A stretch of DNA of 64,000 bases. It comes from Methylobacterium sp. 2A. GTDB taxonomy: Bacteria > Pseudomonadota > Alphaproteobacteria > Rhizobiales > Beijerinckiaceae. The stretch is from contig NZ_VUOK01000061.1 in assembly GCF_009806555.1 (NCBI RefSeq), forward strand, positions 62,001 to 126,000. Direction: 5' to 3'. The translations under genes and the position numbers were made by a program. Positions within the stretch are counted from its first letter, which is position 1. Each line of letters opens with the position of its first letter. Under the pieces are notes generated by a model that worked only from the letters and a program-made list of their open reading frames with translations, had not been told where the DNA came from and searched no databases. Positions 24,125-32,439 of the stretch are shown here, piece by piece.

Positions 24125-27100
24125 CTATTGCGGCAGCGCCGGCATCCCGTCGGCGAACGGGCCGCCCCCGGCGCTGAACAGCCTGCGCAGGAAGCCCGGG
24201 GCGATGGCCGAGAGCGGGTTCACGCTCACGTCCGGCGAACCGAGCTTGCCGGCCACGCGGAAATTGACCGCGAACAGCCCCTCGTTGTGGCCGCCGCCCA
24301 GCAGGGGCCCGAGCAGGGGCAGCTGCGAGGCCACGTTGTTCAGCCCGTAGAGCGGCACGAAGGTGCCGGTCATGTCGGTGCGCTCGCGGCCGGTGTCGAG
24401 CCAGCCCGACAGGGTGAAGCCCATGGCGGCGTTCGAGATCGCCGCGTCGCTGAAATCGACCCGGCTGCCCGTGCGCACGAAGTTGGCGCGCATCCGGTCG
24501 AAGGTGACGTCGCCCGCCGCCCGGCCCGGGGCGATCCGGCGGCCGCGGGCGGCGTCGGTGTCGGCCGGTTCCGGCCCCTGCGCCATGATGCTCGACAGGG
24601 CCGGCTCGTTGCGCAGGGTGAAGTCCCGGATCTGCACGACGCCCGCCTGCGGGCCGTCGTTGAGCCCGATCCCGGCATTGAGCCGCCCGCCATGCATCCG
24701 CCGGTAGATGTCGACGAAGCGCAGGGTCGCGCCGGCATCGGCCGAATCCACCGCGAGCGTCGGCACGCCGCGCTCGCCCCGGGTGACGCTGGCGGCGAAG
24801 GGCGCCGCGCGGAAGCGCCCATTGATGGTGGCGGCCCGCAGGGTCTTGCCGTGCAGCGACAGCCGCAGATTGGCACCGGTCAGCGCCTCGTCGTTGAAGC
24901 CCGTGACGATCGGAACCTGGATGTCGGCGTCGATGTCCTTCGGGCTCGCCTCCTTCGCGTCCCGGCCGCCCTTCCCGTCCGGTCCGCCGAGGGACTTCAG
25001 GAACGGACGCGCATCCACCACCGCGCCCCGGACCACGACCTTGTAGCCGCTGCCGGTCCGGTCGAGGCTGACCCGCAGGTCGTCGCCGGGCGAGAGCTTG
25101 ACGTTCGTCAGCTCCGCCCGTTCGAGGCCGCCCTCGGGCGTGATCGCGACGGTGCCGCGGGCGGTCGCGGGCGCCGCGTCGAGGGCGAGGTCGCGCAGTT
25201 CGAGGCCCTGGCCGCTATCCACCAGGGTGAAGGTCAGCCGTCCCGGCTTGCCGGAGGGCTTCGTCAGCCCCGGAAGCAGCCCGTCGATCCCGACCTTGGC
25301 GAGATCGGCCTCGACCTTGATCGGCGGCTTGCCGGGCCCGGGCCGTCCGATCGGCACCACCGCGCGGACCGGGATCGTCCCGCTGAGCAGCGGCGCGGTC
25401 GGCAGGCCCTTGCGGCCCCGCACCGCGTCGTCAAGGGCGAGGGTGACCACCGCCTCGCCCGGCTGGCCGACCTTCGGCTGGCGCAGGTCCACCGAGACCG
25501 GGGCGCCCGCGACCCGGCCGTCGCCCTTCAGGGTGAAGGCGCCGCGATCATACGCCAGGGAGAAGCGGCCCGCCTCCAGCCGGTCCTTGCCCATCACCTT
25601 GTCGACCGCGAGGTCATTGAGCGTGCCGGTCAGGGTCACCGGCAGGTCCGGCAGGTCGGGAATGTGCTTGAGATCGAGGGGGAAATCGACCCGCAGATCG
25701 GCGCTGCCCTTGATCGTGGCGGGGTCGAGATCGACGCTCATCACGCTCTTGAACAGCTTCGCCTGAAGCACCGAGGCCATGCCGTCGGCGCCCCCGGAGA
25801 GGCGCATGCCGATCTGCGCCACCACCCGGTCCGGGGTGATCTGCGGGATGACGAAGCTGCCATCCGTGATCGCCAGCCCGCGCCCGTCCGGCCCGTGGAC
25901 CTCGGCGGTCACGTTGCGGATCGTGGTCGAGCGCCCGGTGATGGTCCCGACGACGTTGCCCTTGGTCACGGGCGGCGCGTCGGCGGTGACGTCGATCGCC
26001 GCGTCCGAGACGTGGAAGTCGATATGGACCGCGTCGTCCGGTGCCGGCTCGCCCCGGGTCGCGGCCGCCAGCACGGTCCCGGACATCTTCACCCGGATGT
26101 CGACGGAATCGACCCGGCCGCGCCGCAGCTGGTCCACCAGATAGGTCCGGGCCGGCGGCGCGATGTGCTCCGGCCAGAGGCGCAGGCCCGTCCGGACCTC
26201 GCCGTCATGGCCGACGATGTGGAGGTTGAGGCCGCCCTCGTCCGCCGTGGTGCCGATCGTCCCGGTGATCGTCCCGGTCACGCCCGGGGCCGAGAGGGTG
26301 AGCGCGTCGATGGCGATGCCGCCGTCGCGTCCGGAGAGCTGCGCGTCGAGCGCGTCGATCTTCACCGGGGCATCCTTCGGCGTCGCCCCGCGCAGGGTCG
26401 CGTCCCGGCTCGTCAGCCGCGCCGTCCAGGTCGTGGCGGCGTCCGCCGGGCTGCCCGTCCACGCGCCGGTGAGGTGCACGGCGTTGCCGGCGCCGCGATA
26501 ATCCAGGCCGGTCAGCGCCATGACGCGGCCGGCCTCGTCCCAGTCCAGATTCGCGTCGAGGCTCTCGACCGTGACGGGGTTGAAGTCCTTCTCCTCGATC
26601 AGAAAGGTCCCGTCGCCGGTATGGACCTTGGCGGTCATCGCCTGGATGCGCCCGGCCGCAAGGCTCACGTCGGCGCGCGCCGAGACCTTGAGGTCGGTGG
26701 TCAGCGGCAGGCCCGACTGGCCCGAGAGCAGCAGCAGGTCGGTCACCGGCAGGTCGTCGAGGGTGATGATCCCTGAGCGCATCTGCCCCTCGCCGCCGTC
26801 GCGCAGGGCGCCGCCGAACCGCCACTCGCCGTGCGGCCCGTCGAGCCGCAGCTCGAAGTTGCGTGTCCCGGTCACCGGATCGCGGCCGAACAGGCCGTTG
26901 ACCCGGGCGAAGACCGCGCGCTCGTGGCCGTCCTCGTCGATCAGCCGCAGGCGCGCATCGGTGATCCGGGCCCGGTCGAGGGCGCCGACCACCCCGCTCG
27001 AATCGAGCACGACGCCGAAGATCGACGCGAGGGCGGCCGAGAGCGGCGACACGCTGCCGCGCACCGCATCCACGCTCGGCGGCGTGTGCGGCTGGATGTC

Positions 27101-27571
27101 GACCGGATGGTTGGCCTCCGAGGCCGCGAAGGCGATGGAGCCGTCCCGGTGCAGCAGCGCGGTGGTCTGCGTCTCGCGGAACTCGATGGAGCGCGGCTGC
27201 AGGTTGAGCCGCAGGAGGCCCCAGACATCGAGGCTGACGAGCGCGAGGGGCGCGCGCACCACGAGGTCGCCCTGCGGATTGCGGATGTCGAGGCCGGAGA
27301 AGCGCAGGCTCAGCGCATTCTCGCGGTCGAGTTCGAGGCTGCTGCCGCGTATGCCGATGCTCCAGCCCGGACCGATCCGCTCGGCCACCGCGGCGGCGAC
27401 GCGGCGCGACAGGCCGTCGATCTGCAGCGGCCCGCTCGACAGGCGCAGGGCCACGAGGCCGATCCCGGCGCCGAGGACCAGCACCAGGGCGAGCGCGCTC
27501 ACGAGGCAGAACCCGCCTACGCGCCGTGCCCTCCCCCGGGGCCTGCATGCCGACGTCGTCTCGTCCGCCAT
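24125..27571 (-). CDS. AsmA-like/YhdP-type envelope protein (DUF3971)
   Basis: 1148 aa. A single N-terminal membrane anchor (VSALALVLVLGAGIGLVALR, about residues 24-43) is followed by a very long, beta-rich periplasmic region. It includes DUF3971-like and AsmA C-terminal sequence (PLYGLNNVASQLPLLGPLLG near the end). Proteins of this group are bridge-like lipid transfer or outer-membrane assembly factors. The C-terminus is Pro/Gly-rich and has no second membrane segment. It is a single gene, divergent from bcp. Confidence 0.85.
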   Translation of the reverse strand: MADETTSACRPRGRARRVGGFCLVSALALVLVLGAGIGLVALRLSSGPLQIDGLSRRVAAAVAERIGPGWSIGIRGSSLELDRENALSLRFSGLDIRNPQGDLVVRAPLALVSLDVWGLLRLNLQPRSIEFRETQTTALLHRDGSIAFAASEANHPVDIQPHTPPSVDAVRGSVSPLSAALASIFGVVLDSSGVVGALDRARITDARLRLIDEDGHERAVFARVNGLFGRDPVTGTRNFELRLDGPHGEWRFGGALRDGGEGQMRSGIITLDDLPVTDLLLLSGQSGLPLTTDLKVSARADVSLAAGRIQAMTAKVHTGDGTFLIEEKDFNPVTVESLDANLDWDEAGRVMALTGLDYRGAGNAVHLTGAWTGSPADAATTWTARLTSRDATLRGATPKDAPVKIDALDAQLSGRDGGIAIDALTLSAPGVTGTITGTIGTTADEGGLNLHIVGHDGEVRTGLRLWPEHIAPPARTYLVDQLRRGRVDSVDIRVKMSGTVLAAATRGEPAPDDAVHIDFHVSDAAIDVTADAPPVTKGNVVGTITGRSTTIRNVTAEVHGPDGRGLAITDGSFVIPQITPDRVVAQIGMRLSGGADGMASVLQAKLFKSVMSVDLDPATIKGSADLRVDFPLDLKHIPDLPDLPVTLTGTLNDLAVDKVMGKDRLEAGRFSLAYDRGAFTLKGDGRVAGAPVSVDLRQPKVGQPGEAVVTLALDDAVRGRKGLPTAPLLSGTIPVRAVVPIGRPGPGKPPIKVEADLAKVGIDGLLPGLTKPSGKPGRLTFTLVDSGQGLELRDLALDAAPATARGTVAITPEGGLERAELTNVKLSPGDDLRVSLDRTGSGYKVVVRGAVVDARPFLKSLGGPDGKGGRDAKEASPKDIDADIQVPIVTGFNDEALTGANLRLSLHGKTLRAATINGRFRAAPFAASVTRGERGVPTLAVDSADAGATLRFVDIYRRMHGGRLNAGIGLNDGPQAGVVQIRDFTLRNEPALSSIMAQGPEPADTDAARGRRIAPGRAAGDVTFDRMRANFVRTGSRVDFSDAAISNAAMGFTLSGWLDTGRERTDMTGTFVPLYGLNNVASQLPLLGPLLGGGHNEGLFAVNFRVAGKLGSPDVSVNPLSAIAPGFLRRLFSAGGGPFADGMPALPQ

Positions 27572-27752
27572 CGGGACCCTTGTTCCGGGGACTCTGTCCG
27601 CAGAGCCCGCAGGCGCTGCGGCCGGTGGATCGAAGCGCGCCCGCGCTTTACAGCGGCCGCGACTCCGGTTTTGGCTCGGGCGTGCGCGGCGCTAGCGTGG
27701 TGCCGGGCACGGGATCGGTTGCACATCATCATTCGGCCGAAAGGAAGGCACG

Positions 27753-28220
27753 ATGCCGCTGTCAGAGGGTGATCCGGCCCCGAATTTCGACCTGCCCGCC
27801 TCTGCGGGAGGCCGGATCGCGCTGTCCGCGCTCAAGGGTCACAAAGTCGTGCTCTACTTCTACCCGAAGGACGACACGAGCGGCTGCACCCTGGAGGCGC
27901 AGGACTTCAACCGCCTGCTGCCGGACTTCGCGGCGGCCGACGCCAAGGTGATCGGGCTTTCGCCGGACCCGGTGAAGAGCCACGACAAGTTCTGCGGCAA
28001 GTACGGCCTCGCCTTCCCGCTCGCCTCCGACGAGGACAAGGGCGTGCTCGAAGCCTACGGCGTCTGGGTCGAGAAGAGCATGTACGGGCGCACATACATG
28101 GGCGTCGAGCGCACCACCGTGCTGGTCGACCGCGAGGGGCGGATCGCGAAGATCTGGCCGAAGGTGAAGGTGCCGGGCCATGCCGAGGCGGTGCTGGCGG
28201 CCGCGCAGGCGCTTCCTTGA
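27753..28220 (+). CDS. bcp: peroxiredoxin, Bcp/PrxQ type
   Basis: 155 aa thiol peroxidase reducing hydrogen and lipid peroxides in the cytoplasm. The peroxidatic cysteine is C45 in YPKDDTSGCTLEAQ. The resolving cysteine found five residues later in E. coli Bcp (C50) is Gln here. A further Cys occurs in DKFCGKYG (near residue 88). The protein may therefore work as a 1-Cys enzyme or use the distal cysteine. Length and the GHKVVLYFYPKDDT core are normal. Confidence 0.93.
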   Translation: MPLSEGDPAPNFDLPASAGGRIALSALKGHKVVLYFYPKDDTSGCTLEAQDFNRLLPDFAAADAKVIGLSPDPVKSHDKFCGKYGLAFPLASDEDKGVLEAYGVWVEKSMYGRTYMGVERTTVLVDREGRIAKIWPKVKVPGHAEAVLAAAQALP

Positions 28221-28305
28221 GGCAAGACGAGCCGCGCCGATACAGCTCTCGACGGATCCTTAACCTTACCCAGTCTTGAATGACGGCTCTCGCGGGGCCG
28301 TCCCG

Positions 28306-29493
28306 ATGCATCGTTCGAAGATCTCTTCGCGCCTTCCGTCGCTCCGGGCTACGCCGTGGCTGGCGGCGGCCCTCGCGCTCGCGCTGCTCTGGGCGCTGGG
28401 CGCGACCTACCTCATCGTCTTCCACGACGAGGTGCTGGCCGGTTTCGTGGCCCGGCAGGCGGCACTGCGCGACGCCTACGAGGCGCAGCTCGCGGAGCTG
28501 CGCGACCGCCTCGACCGCGACCGGCGCGACCAAGCCGGCACCGAGACCGGGTTGGCGGACCGCGTCGCGGCGGCGCTGGCGCGGCAGGCCGAGCTGGAGC
28601 GCCGCACCGCGTCCCTGGCCGAGGTCGCGCGGCAAACGGCCCCCGACCCGGTCGCCACCGGCGCGCTGGCGCGGCGCCCCGGTATAGGCTCCGCGCCGGT
28701 CGACGATGAGCTGGACCTGCGCTCCGGCGACGGGGCCGAGCCCGCCCGCGCCCTGCCGCGCCGGAGCGCCCTCGACGTCGAGACCGGGCTGATCCGGCTG
28801 GAGGCTCGCCTTGAGGGCCTGCAGGCGGCGCAGGGCGCGCGCCTCGCCGGCCTGGCCGCGCGGGCCGGTGACGAGATCCGGCGGCTGCGCGGCCTGATCC
28901 TCCGGACCGGGCTCGATCCCGGGCGGTTCGACGCGCCGGAAGCGGGTGTCGGCGGCCCGCTGGTCCCCCTCGACAGCCGCGTCCTGGACGGCGCCGGCTT
29001 CGAGGCGAGCCTCGCGCTGGCGCGCCGGGCCCTGGCGGACGGCGAGCGCCTGCGCCGGACCACCGCCGGGCTGCCCCTGGGCCGACCGATCCGGGGCGAG
29101 GCGATCGTGTCGAGCCCGTTCGGAAGCCGGCTCGACCCGTTCACGCGCGGCCTCGCGCTCCATACCGGGCTCGACCTCAAGGCGGAATACGGCGAACCCG
29201 CCCGCGCCACCGCCCCCGGCCGGGTGATCGCCGCGGAGGCTGCGGGCGGCTACGGCAACATGGTGGAGATCGACCACGGCCACGGCCTGACCACCCGGTT
29301 CGGCCATCTCGCCCGCATCGCGGTCTATCCCGGGCAGCGCGTCGCCGCCGGCGACACGGTCGGTTCCGTCGGTTCGACCGGGCGCTCCACCGGGGCGCAC
29401 CTGCACTACGAGACCCGCATCGACGGCGTGCCGGTCGATCCGCAGCGCTTCCTGGCCGCCGGCGCGACGCGCGCGCAGCATGACGCCGACTGA
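28306..29493 (+). CDS. M23-family murein peptidase with coiled-coil region
   Basis: 395 aa. N-terminal membrane segment (WLAAALALALLWALGATYLI, about residues 14-33), a long Glu/Arg/Ala-rich coiled coil to about residue 240, then a LytM/M23 domain with the zinc ligands in HTGLDLKAEYG and HLHYETRIDG. This is the NlpD/EnvC-type layout, either an endopeptidase of peptidoglycan cross-links or an amidase activator. It has the usual catalytic His/Asp pair and so is probably active. The ATG at 28306 is preferred to an in-frame TTG at 28276. Confidence 0.9.
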   Translation: MHRSKISSRLPSLRATPWLAAALALALLWALGATYLIVFHDEVLAGFVARQAALRDAYEAQLAELRDRLDRDRRDQAGTETGLADRVAAALARQAELERRTASLAEVARQTAPDPVATGALARRPGIGSAPVDDELDLRSGDGAEPARALPRRSALDVETGLIRLEARLEGLQAAQGARLAGLAARAGDEIRRLRGLILRTGLDPGRFDAPEAGVGGPLVPLDSRVLDGAGFEASLALARRALADGERLRRTTAGLPLGRPIRGEAIVSSPFGSRLDPFTRGLALHTGLDLKAEYGEPARATAPGRVIAAEAAGGYGNMVEIDHGHGLTTRFGHLARIAVYPGQRVAAGDTVGSVGSTGRSTGAHLHYETRIDGVPVDPQRFLAAGATRAQHDAD

Positions 29494-29550
29494 CTCCGTC
29501 GTCGCGCGGGCCGCCCCGTGCTAACCTCCGAGTCGCGATCGGAGGCCGCC

Positions 29551-30111
29551 ATGGCACTGGCTGTGAAGCGCGACGCGCGCATGAACGTCGCCGCATACAG
29601 GCACTGGGTGGAGCCCCGCCCGGACGAGGAGCGCTGGGAACTGCTCGACGGCGAGCCGGTGCTGATGGCGCCCCCGAGCGCCCGGCACCAGCGCATCGTG
29701 CTCAACATCGCCCAGCGACTCGACGCGCTCGCCCGGGAACGCGGCTGCGGCGCCTATCCGGGTCTGGCGATCCTCAGCGCGGCCATGGACGATTACGCGC
29801 CCTACCCGGATGTCGTGGTCCATTGCGGGCCGATGCCGCCGACCGGCTTCGTCGACGACCCCCTGGTGATCGTCGAGGTGCTCTCGCCCGGCACCATGAC
29901 CAACGATCGGGGGCGCAAGCTCGCCTTCTACGCCACCGTGCCGAGTCTGCAGTCCCTGCTGATCGTCTACCAGAACGAGGCCCGGATCGAGATCTGGCGC
30001 CGCGATGCCGACTGGACCATGCGGGTGGTTGGACCGGAGGATGTCGTGGATCTGCCGGAGCTGGGCGGCACCCTGCCGGTGGCCGAGATCTACGACCGCG
30101 TGACCTTTTGA
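29551..30111 (+). CDS. Uma2-family (DUF820) putative endonuclease, copy 1
   Basis: 186 aa PD-(D/E)xK-fold protein: ERWELLDGEPVLMAPPSARH, YPDVVVHCG and VIVEVLSPGTM supply the family's E, D and ExL elements. Uma2 proteins are abundant in cyanobacteria and Methylobacterium, with no settled function. It is followed 60 bp downstream by a paralog with the same start (ALAVKRD / TLAVKRD). The upstream sequences of both, including GCTAA-CTC and GGATCGGAGG-like blocks, are also alike, so the duplication included the leader. Confidence 0.88.
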   Translation: MALAVKRDARMNVAAYRHWVEPRPDEERWELLDGEPVLMAPPSARHQRIVLNIAQRLDALARERGCGAYPGLAILSAAMDDYAPYPDVVVHCGPMPPTGFVDDPLVIVEVLSPGTMTNDRGRKLAFYATVPSLQSLLIVYQNEARIEIWRRDADWTMRVVGPEDVVDLPELGGTLPVAEIYDRVTF

Positions 30112-30171
30112 ACCGGCGCTGGTGCGGGCCGCCGCGCCGATGCTAATCTCGAACCGGATCGGAGGTCGGCG

Positions 30172-30735
30172 ATGACTCTGGCCGTGAAGCGCGATTCGGG
30201 GATGGACGTATCCGCGTTCCGGCTGTGGGTGGAGGCCCGCCCGCAGCACGAGCGCTGGGAATTGCTCGACGGCGAACCCGTGCTCAGGGCGCCCCCGGGG
30301 GAGCGGCATCAGCGCATTGTCATGAACCTCGCGGGACGCCTCGATGCGCTGGCGGAGCCGCGGGGCTGCCGGGCCATGCCGGGTCTGGCGATTCTCAGCG
30401 ACGCGCTGGACGATTTCGCGCCGATCCCCGACGTGGTGGTGCGCTGCGGCCCGCCCCTGCCGGACGGCTACGCGGCGGATCCGCTCCTCGTCGGCGAGGT
30501 GCTGTCGCCCTCGACGATGAACGTGGACCGGGGACGCAAGATCGACTTCTACCGGACGGTGCCGAGCCTCAAAGTCCTGCTGATCGTCTATTCCGACGAG
30601 GCCCGGGTCGAGGTCTGGCGGCGGGCGGGCGGGGATTGGGGCGTCACGGCGCTCGGGCTCGATGGCACCGTAGCGTTGCCGGAGCTTGATGGCGCCGTGC
30701 CGGTGCGCGACATCTATCGCGGGCTCACCTCCTGA
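30172..30735 (+). CDS. Uma2-family (DUF820) putative endonuclease, copy 2
   Basis: 187 aa tandem paralog of the preceding gene: HERWELLDGEPVLRAPPGER, IPDVVVRCGPPLPDG and VGEVLSPSTMN match the same catalytic positions. The catalytic-region Glu and Lys (RGRKIDFYRTV) are kept. The two copies differ most in the last third. The duplication looks old enough for clear divergence but young enough to be unmistakable. Confidence 0.88.
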   Translation: MTLAVKRDSGMDVSAFRLWVEARPQHERWELLDGEPVLRAPPGERHQRIVMNLAGRLDALAEPRGCRAMPGLAILSDALDDFAPIPDVVVRCGPPLPDGYAADPLLVGEVLSPSTMNVDRGRKIDFYRTVPSLKVLLIVYSDEARVEVWRRAGGDWGVTALGLDGTVALPELDGAVPVRDIYRGLTS

Positions 30736-30791
30736 GCCGCACCCGACTCAAGGGCCGGTTCCCCGGCCCGGCAGAGCACCAAGGCACCGAC

Positions 30792-31133
30792 TTGCCCCAT
30801 TTCGAAGATTTCTACGCGGCCAAGCTGCGCGGCTCCCTCGGTGTGACGGACGCGGAATCGGTGCTCGACCTGCGCGGCACCAACCGGGCGACCGCCGAGG
30901 CTTCCCTGAAGGACATGCTGGAGCGCAGCCGCTTCGCCAAGGGCAAGACCGTGGCGATCCGGCTGGATCCGCCCCCGGAGGGCGGCGGCGAGACCCTGTT
31001 CCAGCCGGCCGGGCGGCTGCTCCTCGACGCGAAGCGCCGCGGCCTGATCGAGCGCCTGCAGACCCTGCCGGCCCAGGACGGGCTCGGCTTCTACGTGGCG
31101 CTGGCCGGGCGGGCCGAGCGGACGCCGATGTAG
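30792..31133 (+). CDS. small protein with Smr-like motif
   Basis: 113 aa with a TTG start at 30792. ESVLDLRGTNRATAEASLKD resembles the opening strand-helix of Smr domains (LDLxG), but the later GxG loop is not convincing, so the family assignment is tentative. The protein is acidic/basic mixed and soluble. It follows the Uma2 pair by 57 bp on the same strand and precedes a membrane protein gene; no clear operon role. Confidence 0.6.
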   Translation: MPHFEDFYAAKLRGSLGVTDAESVLDLRGTNRATAEASLKDMLERSRFAKGKTVAIRLDPPPEGGGETLFQPAGRLLLDAKRRGLIERLQTLPAQDGLGFYVALAGRAERTPM

Positions 31134-31221
31134 GGCGGCGCGGGTCCCTGCGCCGGCAACGGATCGGGCGTGCGGCGCCGGGCGTTGACCGGTTCCGCTT
31201 CACCGCATCCCGGATCCCGGC

Positions 31222-32073
31222 ATGAGCACCCTCCCCGGCGGCCGCAACACGATCGAGCGCGTCGCCCGCTTCGGCTACGGCGCCCGCGGCGTGGTCTATC
31301 TCGTGGTCGGCGGCCTCGCCCTGCTGGCGGCGCTCGGGCATGGCGGTCGGGCCGGCGACAGCAAGGATGCGCTCCGCGCCGTGCTGGCCGGACCCTTCGG
31401 CGCGGCACTTGTCGGCCTGATCGCCCTGGGGCTCGCCGGTTTCGCGCTCTGGCGCCTCGTCGAGGCCGTCACGGATGCCGATCGGCGGGGCACGGGGATC
31501 AAGGGCCTGGCGGTGCGCGGCGCGCATCTCATCAGCGCCGCGCTCTATCTCGGCCTTGCCGCCAGTGCGGCCTCCCTGAGCCTCGGGCTCGGCACGAGCG
31601 GCGGCGACGGCATGCATGACGGGACCGCGTGGCTGCTCGCCAGGCCCTTCGGCCGCTGGCTGGTGGCGCTCGCCGGCCTCGCGGTGGTCGGCGGCGGATT
31701 CGGCTTCCTCGGCAAGGCGTGGCGCGGGGACGTCACCGACCGGCTCGCCCTCGACGCCCAGGCCCGCGCGCGCTGGGCCGGCCCGATCGGCCGCTTCGGC
31801 TACGCGGCGCGGGGCCTGGCCTTCCTGATCATCGGCGGCTTCCTCGTCGCGGCGGCGTGGCATCAGCGCTCGTCCGACGCCAAGGGGCTGGGCGAGGCCT
31901 TCGCGCTGCTGCGCGCCCAGCCCTACGGCGCGATCCTGCTCGGGCTCGTGGCCGCGGGCCACGCCGCCTTCGGGGCCTTCGGGCTGATCCAGGCCCGTTA
32001 CCGGCACATCGTGGCCCCGGACATCGACCGGGTCGACGATGCGGCCGGCGCCGCAGCCCGGGCTTTGACCTGA
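31222..32073 (+). CDS. DUF1206 membrane protein
   Basis: 283 aa with six hydrophobic segments arranged as three repeats of a two-helix module. Each repeat begins with an RFGYxARGxxxLxxG motif: ARFGYGARGVVYLVVGGLAL, then the middle VRGAHLISAALYLGLAASAA and IGRFGYAARGLAFLIIGGFL. This is the DUF1206 signature. Function unknown, inner membrane. It stands alone downstream of the small Smr-like gene. Confidence 0.85.
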   Translation: MSTLPGGRNTIERVARFGYGARGVVYLVVGGLALLAALGHGGRAGDSKDALRAVLAGPFGAALVGLIALGLAGFALWRLVEAVTDADRRGTGIKGLAVRGAHLISAALYLGLAASAASLSLGLGTSGGDGMHDGTAWLLARPFGRWLVALAGLAVVGGGFGFLGKAWRGDVTDRLALDAQARARWAGPIGRFGYAARGLAFLIIGGFLVAAAWHQRSSDAKGLGEAFALLRAQPYGAILLGLVAAGHAAFGAFGLIQARYRHIVAPDIDRVDDAAGAAARALT

Positions 32074-32179
32074 CGCCGGCCGTCTGTCACCCGTTGCGAT
32101 TGCAATCGCCCGCTCCCACCCCAAGTCCAGACAACCCTCCGCGCAATCCTGTGCCCTGGGCGACGATGCGGAGGCGATG

Positions 32180-32338
32180 ATGGCCAGAACCCTGATCACC
32201 GGTCGGGCACAGACCGTGACCACCGAAGACTTCAACGAGCGCGTCCGGTTGCTGCTCGTCGACAAGCTCGATCCGGTCAAGGGCCGGGTTTACCAGAAGA
32301 ATTTCAAGACCGGCTTCTCCGGCGCGCTCGTCAAGTAG
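32180..32338 (+). CDS. 52-aa small protein
   Basis: Short reading frame MARTLITGRAQTVTTEDFNE and onward, ending KNFKTGFSGALVK and TAG at 32336-32338. A strong Shine-Dalgarno GGAGG at 32170-32174 lies five bases from the ATG at 32180 (a second ATG precedes it directly at 32177). The codon use is the high-GC3 style of the neighbours until the basic C-terminus. Unrecognised; possibly a nucleic-acid- or protein-binding small protein. It lies alone between the DUF1206 and CapD-like genes. Confidence 0.6.
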   Translation: MARTLITGRAQTVTTEDFNERVRLLLVDKLDPVKGRVYQKNFKTGFSGALVK

Positions 32339-32439
32339 ACCGGCAGCCCGCCGCGCGTCCCTCTGGCGCGCTCCGGCCGCGGTGCGTTGACAGGAGCGGT
32401 GCCGCGGCGGATACCCCGCGGCACCCCATCCGGCCCCCG

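Noticed and set aside
24128..26776. Long plus-strand open frame opposite the AsmA-like gene
   Set aside because: It is an antisense shadow produced by GC-rich third positions; repetitive Arg/Val/Glu composition without a domain.
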